The notes under the pieces were generated by a model. It did not search any database, had not been told where the DNA came from, and was given only the letters and a program-made list of their open reading frames with translations. From [Bacillus] selenitireducens MLS10 (GTDB taxonomy: Bacteria; Bacillota; Bacilli; Bacillales; Salisediminibacteriaceae): a stretch of 64,000 nucleotides of DNA. Below are positions 1-7,762 of the stretch, piece after piece. Numbering within the stretch: position 1 is the first letter of the stretch; each line of letters opens with the position of its first letter. The DNA is taken from the NCBI RefSeq assembly GCF_000093085.1, contig NC_014219.1:1666384-1730383 (forward strand). The letters run 5' to 3'. A program made the position numbers and the translations under genes.

Positions 1-419
1 ATTCCATCAAGAGTGTTCCGAAAGATTATCGGGAGGCTGCCTATGCTCTCGGAGCGTCACGCTGGGAAACGATCAAGACGGTATCCGTGCCGGCTGCGAA
101 GTCCGGCATTATGGCAGGTGTTATGCTCGGCTTTGGCCGTGCGGTCGGTGAGACGATGACGGTATTGATGGCGGCGGGAAATGCCATCGACATGCCGCTC
201 AGAGAATTTTTCGGCATTGTCGTCCCTGACTTTTTGACATCTGTACGAACGCTGACAGCAAATATTGCGATTGAAGGCTCGGATGTTGCCTGGGGCAGCC
301 TGCACTACAGCTCGCTCTTTGTCCTTGCCCTCATTCTGTTCGTCATTACGTTTATCGTTAATATGATTGCCGATTATCTGATTAATAAGCAAAGGAGGAA
401 GCTCGGAGATGAAACATAA
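1..419 (+). CDS. pstC: Phosphate ABC transporter permease PstC (3' part)
   Basis: This is the C-terminal part of a PstC-type inner-membrane permease; the reading frame is open from base 3, so the gene starts before the window. It carries the EAA loop that contacts the ATPase (YREAAYALGASRWETI near the left edge), followed by hydrophobic helices and a basic C-terminus. PstC pairs with PstA to form the channel for inorganic phosphate imported at the expense of ATP. The last 11 bases overlap the start of pstA, which indicates translational coupling. The identity is secure from motif and operon context; the N-terminal half cannot be seen. Confidence 0.93.
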   Translation, partial: SIKSVPKDYREAAYALGASRWETIKTVSVPAAKSGIMAGVMLGFGRAVGETMTVLMAAGNAIDMPLREFFGIVVPDFLTSVRTLTANIAIEGSDVAWGSLHYSSLFVLALILFVITFIVNMIADYLINKQRRKLGDET

Positions 420-1266
420 ACAACGCACTGAACGTATCTGGTTCACGGTAGCGGGCTTTTTTGCGGCTATGACCGTTGTTGCCCTGGGTCTTCTTCTCTT
501 TTCCATTATCAGAGAAGGCGCGTCGGTGATCAGCTGGTCTTTTATTACAGAACCGCCCCGCCGGAATATGACAGAGGGCGGGATCTGGCCCGCATTGGTC
601 GGGACCTTCTATGTTGCATCCCTGACCGTATTAATCTCGGTCCCAGTCGGGATTGGGGCAGCCATTTATCTGAATGAGTATGCCAGGCAGGGCAAATTTG
701 TCCGCCTGATCCGGCTCAGTATCCGAAATCTTGCAGGTGTTCCATCAATCGTATACGGGTTGTTCGGGCTCGCGATTTTCGCAAGTTTTCTCCGTATCGG
801 TGTCGGACTGATTACAGCAGCGATCACGCTCGCGATCATGGTATTGCCTTGGGTGATCACCGCATCTGAAGAGGCGTTGAAATCCGTTCCTGCATCGTTC
901 AGGGAAGGTGGACTCGCACTCGGTGCGACAAAGTGGCAGACGATTCGTCAGCTCGTATTGCCATCTGCAGTGCCGGGGATGATGACAGGGTCGATTCTCG
1001 GTCTCGCGAGAGCAGCCGGTGAGACGGCGCCGATTATTTTGACAGGAGCCGCCTACTATTCGAGAAATTTGCCGACCGAATTAACGGACAGCTTTATGGC
1101 ACTGCCTTATCATCTGTATATTCTGGCCACACAGCACGCGCAGGCATCTGCCGTCCGGCCAATAGCCTATGGTACGGCTTTGGTATTGATTATGTTGGTT
1201 ATTTTGCTGAATCTGTCAGCGATTCTGATCCGCAACCGGTTCAGAAACAGAAACGAAGCGCTTTAA
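409..1266 (+). CDS. pstA: Phosphate ABC transporter permease PstA
   Basis: A 285-residue membrane protein with about six hydrophobic segments, the expected size for PstA. The EAA loop is visible around residues 160-185 (FREGGLALGATKWQTI), where PstB docks. The start overlaps the end of pstC and an AGGAGG sequence lies upstream inside pstC. PstA forms the phosphate channel with PstC in the cytoplasmic membrane. It is followed after 21 bases by pstB with its own AGGGGGG site. In Bacilli such operons are normally induced by phosphate limitation through PhoPR; no Pho box can be judged because the promoter is outside the window. Confidence 0.95.
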   Translation: MKHKQRTERIWFTVAGFFAAMTVVALGLLLFSIIREGASVISWSFITEPPRRNMTEGGIWPALVGTFYVASLTVLISVPVGIGAAIYLNEYARQGKFVRLIRLSIRNLAGVPSIVYGLFGLAIFASFLRIGVGLITAAITLAIMVLPWVITASEEALKSVPASFREGGLALGATKWQTIRQLVLPSAVPGMMTGSILGLARAAGETAPIILTGAAYYSRNLPTELTDSFMALPYHLYILATQHAQASAVRPIAYGTALVLIMLVILLNLSAILIRNRFRNRNEAL

Positions 1267-1287
1267 AAAAATCAGGGGGGATGTAAC

Positions 1288-2103
1288 ATGGCAATTACAC
1301 AGTCAGCAGTAAAGGAAAAACAAAAGGATAAGCAAGCCGAACCGAAGTCGGAAGCTATCTTTGAAGCGAACGGTCTTAATTTATGGTACGGCAATGATCA
1401 AGCCTTAAAGGATATTGATCTGGCAATTCCGAAAAACGGTGTTACGGCGATTATCGGTCCGTCGGGATGCGGGAAATCAACGTTTTTGAAGACACTCAAC
1501 CGAATGGTGGAACTGATTCCGATCGTGAAAACGAGCGGCGAAGTGGCTTATCATGATGTGAATATTTTTGACCCGTCTGTGAACCTCGTGGAGCTCCGTT
1601 CTGCGATTGGCATGGTATTCCAGAAACCGAATCCGTTCCCGAAGTCCATTTTTGACAACGTCGCATTCGGTCCGCGTGTTCACGGCATTAAAAACAAGTC
1701 AGAGCTGAAGGCCATTGTTGAAAAAAGTCTCAAGGGATCAGGTCTTTGGGAAGAGGTGAAGGATCGGCTGAATGAATCAGCCCTCGGCCTTTCAGGCGGT
1801 CAGCAGCAGCGTCTTTGCATCGCCCGCTGCCTTGCCGTGGAACCGGAAGTTATTTTGATGGATGAGCCGACGTCCGCACTCGATCCAAAGTCAACGCTTA
1901 AGGTAGAAGAACTGATTCAGGAACTGAAGAAGGACTATTCCATTATTATCGTGACGCATAATATGCAGCAGGCAGCCCGTATTTCGGACAAAACCGCCTT
2001 TTTCCTGAATGGGGAAGTCGTGGAGTTTGACGATACGGAGCGCATTTTCTCGAATCCGTCAGATAAGCGTACTGAAGACTATATTACCGGACGGTTCGGA
2101 TAA
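1288..2103 (+). CDS. pstB: Phosphate import ATP-binding protein PstB
   Basis: A 271-residue ABC ATPase that powers phosphate import through PstCA. Walker A (GPSGCGKST) is at residues 57-65, the ABC signature LSGGQQQR near 170, and Walker B with the catalytic glutamate ([11 protein letters not shown]) just after. The typical PstB feature of an insert between Walker A and the Q-loop ([14 protein letters not shown]) is present. The first 22 residues are a charged extension longer than in most PstB proteins. The gene sits between pstA and phoU in one transcription unit. Confidence 0.96.
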   Translation: MAITQSAVKEKQKDKQAEPKSEAIFEANGLNLWYGNDQALKDIDLAIPKNGVTAIIGPSGCGKSTFLKTLNRMVELIPIVKTSGEVAYHDVNIFDPSVNLVELRSAIGMVFQKPNPFPKSIFDNVAFGPRVHGIKNKSELKAIVEKSLKGSGLWEEVKDRLNESALGLSGGQQQRLCIARCLAVEPEVILMDEPTSALDPKSTLKVEELIQELKKDYSIIIVTHNMQQAARISDKTAFFLNGEVVEFDDTERIFSNPSDKRTEDYITGRFG

Positions 2104-2116
2104 GGAGGGGAATGCA

Positions 2117-2767
2117 TTGCCTACACGCACAAATTTCGAAACAGAGTTAACGGTGCTGAAAGAAGCCATTACGGATCTGGGCCATTCGGTTCTCCGCGGC
2201 TTTCAGGATGCCGTCGATGCAGTGGAAAGTAATAACCGCGGAAGGCTGAGTGATCTGATCGAAGAGGATGAGAACATCAACCGGATCGAAATGGCGATTA
2301 ACGAGAAAGCGACGATGATGATTGCCCGCCAGCAACCGGTGGCATCAGACTTAAGGAAGATCATCTCTGCTCTGAAGGTGGCCAGTGACCTCGAGCGGAT
2401 AGGGGATTTAACGGTGGATCTGGCTAAGGCTGCTCTCCGGATCGACGATCTGACGACAGTGACGGCAGAAATCGTCCGTTTGAAGGCGATTGCCGACAAG
2501 GTCATTCATATGATTCACCGGGTTTTCCTGGCATATGCGGATGCGGATATCATGGGGGCGCAGCGCATTGCCGCTCTTGATGATGAGGTGGATAAAGCGT
2601 ACAGCGCATTTGTCAAAGACGTCTTTTCAGGCATTCGTAACGGCGGGGAAGACATGATGCAACTGGCTTTTATGGCGCGTTACATGGAGCGGATTGCGGA
2701 TTACGGGACGAACGTGGCGGAATGGATCATCTATGAGGTAAACGGTCAGCGTTTTGACTTGAACTGA
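2117..2767 (+). CDS. phoU: Phosphate transport system regulator PhoU
   Basis: A 216-residue all-helical PhoU protein with two tandem three-helix bundles; the metal-binding signatures of the family appear as ASDLERIGDLTVD in the first repeat and ARYMERIADYGTNVAEW in the second. PhoU modulates Pst activity and phosphate signalling. I placed the start at a TTG (2117) because a strong AGGAGGGG lies seven bases upstream and the resulting length is standard. The same frame extends upstream to an ATG at 2009, but that would run through the end of pstB and give an unfamiliar N-terminus. Confidence 0.92.
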   Translation: MPTRTNFETELTVLKEAITDLGHSVLRGFQDAVDAVESNNRGRLSDLIEEDENINRIEMAINEKATMMIARQQPVASDLRKIISALKVASDLERIGDLTVDLAKAALRIDDLTTVTAEIVRLKAIADKVIHMIHRVFLAYADADIMGAQRIAALDDEVDKAYSAFVKDVFSGIRNGGEDMMQLAFMARYMERIADYGTNVAEWIIYEVNGQRFDLN

Positions 2768-2860
2768 CTTCGCGGATAAACAAGGGTTTTTGGTTGTCCT
2801 CTGCCTGCGTTATCGCTATACTCGAGTACGTAGGCAGTATATTGAAGGAGGACGTCACGG

Positions 2861-3226
2861 ATGATTCAACATTACAGTATCTTTTTACATTCCCATGCAC
2901 TCTTTTGGCTCATTGCCATTGTGCTCTTTATTCTGACGACGGTCATGATCCGGAACGGAAAACAAAAACCGGCCAAGATCATGCAGATGAGCCTGCGGCT
3001 TGTGTATCTGCTGGTCTTCGGTACCGGGCTGACGATGATTTTTCTCGTACCGACGACAATGGCCATCGTCAAGGGAATCCTCGCATTTGTTTTGATTTAT
3101 GTCATGGAAATGATCTCACTTCGCATGTCCAAGGGGACGCTGACGAAACAAATGGCAACCCGTCTTTGGGCGGCCTTTGTAGTTCTCCTCGTTGTCGTAC
3201 TTTACTTCGGCTATTTCCTGACGTAA
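2861..3226 (+). CDS. YisL-like (UPF0344/DUF1516) membrane protein
   Basis: A 121-residue protein with four hydrophobic segments, matching the small YisL family of Bacilli in length and in the pattern AKIMQMSLRLVYLLVF followed by the conserved glutamate stretch IYVMEMISLRMSKG. The function of the family is unknown. A strong GAAGGAGG ribosome binding site precedes the ATG. It stands 93 bases after phoU and is closed by the terminator at 3231, so it may be the last gene of the pst transcript or a separate unit. Confidence 0.8.
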   Translation: MIQHYSIFLHSHALFWLIAIVLFILTTVMIRNGKQKPAKIMQMSLRLVYLLVFGTGLTMIFLVPTTMAIVKGILAFVLIYVMEMISLRMSKGTLTKQMATRLWAAFVVLLVVVLYFGYFLT

Positions 3227-3230
3227 TCAC

Positions 3231-3272
3231 AAAAAACGCTTTTCTCCAGCTAGTGGAGAAAAGCGTTTTTTT
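3231..3272. terminator. Bidirectional rho-independent terminator
   Basis: A near-perfect inverted repeat of about 18 bp (AAAAAACGCTTTTCTCCA and its complement) with a five-base loop, flanked by A-run and T-run. It lies between the YisL-like gene and the convergent response regulator and can serve both. Confidence 0.9.
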
Positions 3273-3363
3273 GCACAACAGGAATGTTTAACTCCAATAA
3301 AGGATTATCGGATAAGTGCAACTGTGGCTTGGCGACAAGCGAAGTTTTCTTTTTGATCATCTG

Positions 3364-3978
3364 TCAGATCAGTTTAAACTGCTTTGCGAGTTCAAACCAC
3401 TCATGGCGTGAGGATTTTCCAAGCTTCTTACTGATGTTTTGTCTGTGCGTTTCCACCGTGTGAACAGACATCTGATACAGGCTCGAGATCTCTTTATAGG
3501 CATAGCCTTTCACCAGCATGGTAAAGACATCTTTCTCCCGATCCGTCAGTGGGAAAGAGGAGGTACCTGCGGACCTCGATGAGCAGGATTTGTTCGGGAA
3601 ATACTCGTCTCCGGACATGATGCTGTCGAGCCCTTCAATGATCGTCTCTTTTGTCATCTGTTTACAGAGATAGCCCTGGATTGAGCGGTCTTTTACCTGT
3701 TGCTCAAAGAGGCGGTCTTCACAATAAGAGAAAACGACTTTATGACTGATCTGCGTGTCCCTGTTTGCTTCAAGTCCATCGAGAAAAGCAAGACCGTCAA
3801 GCGGGGTCGGCATACAGATTTCCGTAATAAGCAAATCGATCGGCTCGCTGTGTGATCGACTCTGAAAAGCTTCCGGTGAGTGAAAGGTATCGCAACGGTC
3901 GATGAGGTAGGACTCATTCAGAACCTTTATCAACCCTTCTCTTGTCACTTCCTGAGGATCAATGATGGCGATTTTCAA
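3364..3978 (-). CDS. NarL/LuxR-type response regulator with atypical receiver
   Basis: A 204-residue protein with an N-terminal receiver-like domain (1-125) and a C-terminal LuxR-type helix-turn-helix (PLTDREKDVFTMLVKGYAYKEISSLYQMSVHTVETHRQNISKKLG, near 143-190). The usual phospho-acceptor aspartate is replaced by glutamate (Glu53 in LITEICMP); the first acidic pocket residue (Asp7) and the conserved lysine (LCKQM) are kept. Family members with Glu at this place often act without phosphorylation; that is inference here. No histidine kinase is adjacent. The start is a TTG preceded by GGGAGGGA. A CsoR/CstR-like palindrome lies 44 bases upstream. Its position next to the rhodanese and srr genes makes it a candidate regulator of that locus. 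Confidence 0.82.
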   Translation of the reverse strand: MKIAIIDPQEVTREGLIKVLNESYLIDRCDTFHSPEAFQSRSHSEPIDLLITEICMPTPLDGLAFLDGLEANRDTQISHKVVFSYCEDRLFEQQVKDRSIQGYLCKQMTKETIIEGLDSIMSGDEYFPNKSCSSRSAGTSSFPLTDREKDVFTMLVKGYAYKEISSLYQMSVHTVETHRQNISKKLGKSSRHEWFELAKQFKLI

Positions 3979-4021
3979 AACAGGTCCCTCCCTGTCGAAC
4001 AGAATATGAAATCCGTGTGAA

Positions 4022-4037
4022 ATATCCTATAGGGTAT
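4022..4037. promoter_or_regulatory. CsoR/CstR-like palindromic operator
   Basis: The 16-mer ATATCCTATAGGGTAT is a palindrome with seven of eight base pairs matching. It resembles operators of the CsoR family (copper sensors CsoR and persulfide sensors CstR), whose sites have an AT-flanked CCC/GGG dyad. A very similar 16-mer sits in the promoter of the rhodanese gene at 48772. Here it lies 44 bases upstream of the response regulator and about 290 bases upstream of the rhodanese lipoprotein, so either could be the target. No CsoR-family gene is in the window. Confidence 0.5.
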
Positions 4038-4323
4038 TTAGACTAGCTTTATCATAGCATGATCACCCCACTTCTAACATGAGAAAAACGGCGAAATTGT
4101 TTCGAAATAGTGACATTAGATGGATAAAACTAATGGAATTACGCTGCCTTCTATGTCTGTTCTGTGAAGGTTGTAAACAAAATGTGAAGTGTGAAATGGA
4201 GAATGGTGGATTTTCACTTACGGATTTGACCGATTCGCAACATCTGTTCGTGTTCGCTATTTTGATTCTCTCTGAGACTTTATAATCGGGTTGTAAAGAA
4301 AAAAAGTGATGGGGGAATGAAAC
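4038..4323 (+). promoter_or_regulatory. Intergenic region with promoter for the rhodanese lipoprotein gene
   Basis: No convincing gene lies here; a short open frame at 4079-4285 has no ribosome binding site and no recognisable protein. A perfect -10 hexamer TATAAT is at 4281-4286, 38 bases before the ATG at 4324, with no good -35. An imperfect dyad GTGAAA...TTTTCAC (4191-4217) lies upstream. The ribosome binding site is a weak GGGGGAATG-type sequence directly before the start. Confidence 0.5.
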
Positions 4324-4842
4324 ATGGTAAAAGTAAAGCAACTGTTAAGTGTCGTATTGGCTGGTGGACTGGTTCTTGGTATGACGGCTTGTGGTGACAA
4401 TGAAAATGAAGCAGCTCCGGCAGGTGGAGAGGCACAGGCAGAAGAGAACAATACAGAGAATGCTGAACCTGAAGTAGAAGAAGTGGATGAGGATGAGATC
4501 GTCATGAATGCATCCCGTGCTTACCTGAATACACTTCCTGAAGGCAGTTACATGATGTCCGCAGAAGACGTTCATGACGCTTTGGATGAGGTTGTCGTAC
4601 TTGACATCAGAAGAGCGGATGATTTTTCTGAAGGCGCGATTGCCGGTGCTATGAATATCCCGATGGGAGAGCTTGGTACATCATTTGATGATATTCCTGC
4701 AGATGATAAGGTCGTCGTTGTCTGCTACTCGGGTCAGACTGCTTCACAGAGTGCCGCAGTACTCAGAATGGCCGGTTTTGATACGTATATCGCAACAGGC
4801 GGCATGAACGGCTGGAATGCTGCAGAACTGCCTGTCGAATAA
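4324..4842 (+). CDS. Single-domain rhodanese lipoprotein
   Basis: A 172-residue predicted lipoprotein: signal peptide with lipobox GMTAC and lipid-modified Cys23, an acidic linker rich in Glu (24-60), then one rhodanese domain (about 77-172). The active-site loop is CYSGQTAS with Cys134, so sulfurtransfer chemistry is possible. It would act outside the membrane, anchored by lipid. Rhodaneses move sulfane sulfur between donors such as thiosulfate or polysulfide and thiols; the real substrate here is unknown. It is monocistronic between its own promoter and a terminator at 4858. Its design resembles the lipoproteins SrrE and SrrF of the nearby srr operon, suggesting a shared extracytoplasmic sulfur or selenium function. 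Confidence 0.85.
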   Translation: MVKVKQLLSVVLAGGLVLGMTACGDNENEAAPAGGEAQAEENNTENAEPEVEEVDEDEIVMNASRAYLNTLPEGSYMMSAEDVHDALDEVVVLDIRRADDFSEGAIAGAMNIPMGELGTSFDDIPADDKVVVVCYSGQTASQSAAVLRMAGFDTYIATGGMNGWNAAELPVE

Positions 4843-4857
4843 GAAGTGACAGATCAA

Positions 4858-4889
4858 AGGGCATCGTCTTCGGACGGTGCTCTTTTTTT
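4858..4889 (+). terminator. Rho-independent terminator after the rhodanese lipoprotein gene
   Basis: A hairpin GGGCATCGTC-TTCG-GACGGTGCTC with G-U pairs, closed by a stable TTCG-type loop and followed by seven Ts. Confidence 0.85.
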
Positions 4890-4987
4890 GTCAATTGCTG
4901 ATGAAGAAGGCCCGAATATAATAGTCAAACGAAATGTTTCGTGATACGATAGAACTAGAATGAATGATGATTCAGTGGAGGGGTTCT

Positions 4988-6466
4988 ATGGATTCGAAGC
5001 ATTTGGAGCTTGACCGGCGTAATAAGATGATGGTAAAGCTTCTCTGGTTCAGTTTCGTACTCGGGGTGGCAAGTAATTTTATCACGGGTGTTGCCGTGGA
5101 GGGGATCCTGGCATTCAGCGGCGTAGGAATCGTCGCCGTGCTGATATTGACCGTCATGGTTTACCGGTTTCCACAGACTGTGGCCTATGTTCAATACGCT
5201 GTGGCGGTGAACTTCTCCGTGGTGATCGTCGCCATGGTCATGACCTCGCCCAGGCTCTCAAACTATATGATGGTGTATGTGGCGATTGCGTTTATTACGC
5301 TTTACCACAACAGCCGATCGATTGGTTTTATTACAGTGATCGGGTTCTTTCTGTCCAATGCGTTCTTCTTGATCTATCAGGAAGAGATGTTTTTCGGTGC
5401 TGAGACGAGTATGCTGTTTTCATTAAACATCATGTACATTGTCATCACCGCGACCCTGTTTGCCCAAGCGCGGATCGGAGAGCGGATGGAACAGGACAAG
5501 CTTACTTATGTGGAAGAGGTGGAAGCGTCGAGACGGACAATTGATGCGCTTCTTGAAGACGTTCGGGCTTCTATCACACAGCTTTCAGAGTTTACGGCAG
5601 GGGTCAATCAGGTGGTGAACCGCGCCGGGGTCATTTCCAAAGAAATGATGCAGTCCTATTCAGACATGAATCAGGGTGTAGCCTCAAGCGCTTCGAGTGT
5701 TGAAGGGATTCAGGGACAGGTTCAGGGCGCGACTGAGCAGCTGAACGCGATGACAGGACAATTCGGTGACGTAAAAGACCGCTCCGAGGAAACGCTGTCT
5801 GTCACGAAAGCGGGCCGGTCTCAGATGGATGACGCCAATCAGGAACTGAAGCAGGTTTACGAAGGGATTGGCAAACAAACGGATAAAATCGAACATCTGT
5901 ATCAGAACAGCAGCCAAATCGAACGAATTCTCGGGACAATCCGTGATATTTCCGAGCAGACAAATCTTCTCGCATTAAATGCGTCAATCGAAGCCGCGCG
6001 GGCGGGAGAACACGGAAAAGGCTTCGTAGTCGTTGCCGACGAAGTCCGAAAGCTGGCGGAATCTTCCCATGAATCAACCGGACAAATCGGCCGGATTCTT
6101 GAGGAGCTGACAGCCATGATTCAGGAGATTCGACTCGAATCAGAAAAGAACTATACGTCTGTTTCGGAGAGCTACAGAACCAGTGAACAAGCGATGAAAC
6201 ATTTTCATGATATTGAAGCTTTTGCCGAAACATCCGTAACACATATGATCGATCTGAATGAAAAGGTAGCCGAGGTCGAGGAGGTCTTTGAACGGATTCA
6301 GTCGCGAACAGAAGAAGTCACCTCTTTTACGGAAGAAGCGGCAGCTTCTGTGGAGGCGATTCAGCAGCTTGTCGATGAACAGGGGGGCCATATGAACGAG
6401 CTTTCAAGAGATGTGAAAGATCTTGAAGAGATGACAAACCGCCTGAAAGAGATGTCCGTCTCATAG
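4988..6466 (+). CDS. Methyl-accepting chemotaxis protein, polytopic membrane type
   Basis: A 492-residue chemoreceptor. The N-terminal 170 residues hold about six membrane helices with hardly any extracellular domain and no HAMP domain; the rest is a long cytoplasmic coiled-coil signalling domain with the invariant hairpin tip ([19 protein letters not shown]) near residues 325-345. It would relay a signal to CheA/CheW. Such receptors often sense membrane or energy state rather than an external ligand; that is inference. The start at 4988 is chosen for the GTGGAGGGG six bases upstream; an ATG at 4964 lacks a site. Lying between two rhodanese lipoprotein genes, it may steer cells towards electron acceptors. 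Confidence 0.9.
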   Translation: MDSKHLELDRRNKMMVKLLWFSFVLGVASNFITGVAVEGILAFSGVGIVAVLILTVMVYRFPQTVAYVQYAVAVNFSVVIVAMVMTSPRLSNYMMVYVAIAFITLYHNSRSIGFITVIGFFLSNAFFLIYQEEMFFGAETSMLFSLNIMYIVITATLFAQARIGERMEQDKLTYVEEVEASRRTIDALLEDVRASITQLSEFTAGVNQVVNRAGVISKEMMQSYSDMNQGVASSASSVEGIQGQVQGATEQLNAMTGQFGDVKDRSEETLSVTKAGRSQMDDANQELKQVYEGIGKQTDKIEHLYQNSSQIERILGTIRDISEQTNLLALNASIEAARAGEHGKGFVVVADEVRKLAESSHESTGQIGRILEELTAMIQEIRLESEKNYTSVSESYRTSEQAMKHFHDIEAFAETSVTHMIDLNEKVAEVEEVFERIQSRTEEVTSFTEEAAASVEAIQQLVDEQGGHMNELSRDVKDLEEMTNRLKEMSVS

Positions 6467-6499
6467 CAGCATTGACAGGCGATACAGCGATATTTGACG

Positions 6500-6535
6500 A
6501 CAGACATGGTGGATTTTCACCATGTCTGTTTATTT
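6500..6535 (+). terminator. Terminator after the chemoreceptor gene
   Basis: A perfect 12-bp stem (ACAGACATGGTG and its complement) with a six-base loop, followed by a modest T-rich stretch (TTATTTGTG). It separates the chemoreceptor gene from the srr operon. Confidence 0.75.
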
Positions 6536-6685
6536 GTGTCCAAGTGATGACAATTAAAGTTTATGAACAGCAGTTCACAGAATCATCTATATGTTTTCAT
6601 GATGATTTCATAATTCTTTTCTATGCTGTGAGTGTAGAACAAAACAAAGAGGTCATTTCTTAAACGAAAAGGGGAGGTTGAAATC

Positions 6686-7744
6686 ATGAAACACAAATGG
6701 ACGGGGTTGTTAATGGGAGCGGCGCTTCTGACTGCGACAGCCTGTAGCAGCGATGAAGCATCCGTTTTGGCAGATGAGGAAAACGACAATGAAGAACAGG
6801 CAGCCGTTGAAACGAATGTGTTCAATGATCTGATGGCAAATTCGGCCGCATATATGGAAGATCCGAATTTTAATGTCATCACAGGTGAAGCATTACACAA
6901 CAAAACAGTTTTTGAGAATCCGGAGGATTACTTTATCCTCGACGTCAGAGATACGACAACATTTGTCTCAGGGCATATTCCAGGAGCGGTAAATGTGCCG
7001 TACAGAGTTTCAGGACTGGAACAGATGTATCTTGAGTTACCGGAAGACAAAACGATCTATGTCGTCTGCTTCTCCGGTCATACGGCGAGCCACACCGTGG
7101 GGATGCTGAATGCACTTGGCTACGATGCGGAAGCATTGCAGTTCGGAATGGGCGGTTATGCTTCAGGAACCGATCTTGGATCGAATATCCCCGGGGGACC
7201 TGCAGAATTGCCGGTTGTCACAACGGGATTTGAACTGACGGAAACACATGATTTACCGGAAATCATGAGTGATGAATCCGATATCCGGACGATTGCCCAT
7301 GAACAGTCTCAGAACTTTCTCGATCAGGAACCGCCGGGGGTTATGGGCGCACCGGACCTGAATGAAATGATTAACGAAGGTAACCTTGATGGACACCAGC
7401 TGATTGATATCCGCCTCGGTGAACATTATGAACAGGGACATATCGAAGGGGCGGCGAACCTGCCTTACAATGAACTGTTTAATGAAGAGAATCTGTCACT
7501 GCTTGATCCGGAAAAAATGACCGTCGTCATCGGCTACAACGGATACGACGCCTCACAGGTGACGCGCCTGTTGGGCCAGCTTGAATACAGCGCGGTGCCG
7601 CTGGCATACGGTATGAGCATCTGGAGTGGTGATGAGAGCGTGGTTGGTGAGCATATGTTTGATTTCTCAAACGTATACAGTCTGCCTGTAAGAGAATTGA
7701 AATTCGACATGGATGCCGGCGACATTGAAGCTGGTTGCAGATAA
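6686..7744 (+). CDS. srrE: Double-rhodanese lipoprotein SrrE of the selenite reductase operon
   Basis: A 352-residue predicted lipoprotein: signal peptide with lipobox TATAC (Cys20), acidic linker, and two rhodanese domains (about 65-165 and 220-320). Domain 1 has the catalytic Cys128 in CFSGHTAS. In domain 2 the loop is GYNGYDAS with Gly283 in the Cys position, so it is probably non-catalytic and may bind a partner or carrier. It opens the operon with AGGGGAGG before the ATG, and srrA follows after 18 bases. The 38 kDa size and first position agree with the published SrrE of B. selenitireducens. Its role in selenite respiration is unproven; delivery of substrate or handling of selenosulfur products is a reasonable guess. 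Confidence 0.88.
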   Translation: MKHKWTGLLMGAALLTATACSSDEASVLADEENDNEEQAAVETNVFNDLMANSAAYMEDPNFNVITGEALHNKTVFENPEDYFILDVRDTTTFVSGHIPGAVNVPYRVSGLEQMYLELPEDKTIYVVCFSGHTASHTVGMLNALGYDAEALQFGMGGYASGTDLGSNIPGGPAELPVVTTGFELTETHDLPEIMSDESDIRTIAHEQSQNFLDQEPPGVMGAPDLNEMINEGNLDGHQLIDIRLGEHYEQGHIEGAANLPYNELFNEENLSLLDPEKMTVVIGYNGYDASQVTRLLGQLEYSAVPLAYGMSIWSGDESVVGEHMFDFSNVYSLPVRELKFDMDAGDIEAGCR

Positions 7745-7762
7745 AGAAGGGAGCGAGTCAGA

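Noticed and set aside
2009-2116. Longer PhoU beginning at an ATG inside pstB
   Set aside because: The extra 36 residues come from pstB sequence in another frame and match no PhoU; a TTG with AGGAGGGG gives the normal protein.
4203-6520. The 15-mer ATGGTGGATTTTCAC occurs both at about 4203 and at about 6506, each upstream of a rhodanese lipoprotein gene
   Set aside because: A few exact 15-mer repeats are expected by chance in 64 kb, and the second copy is part of the terminator stem of the chemoreceptor gene.
6627-6642. Fnr box before srrE (TGTGA followed by GTGTAGAACAA)
   Set aside because: Only the first half-site fits; the second matches one of five positions, so direct Fnr control of srr is not supported by sequence.
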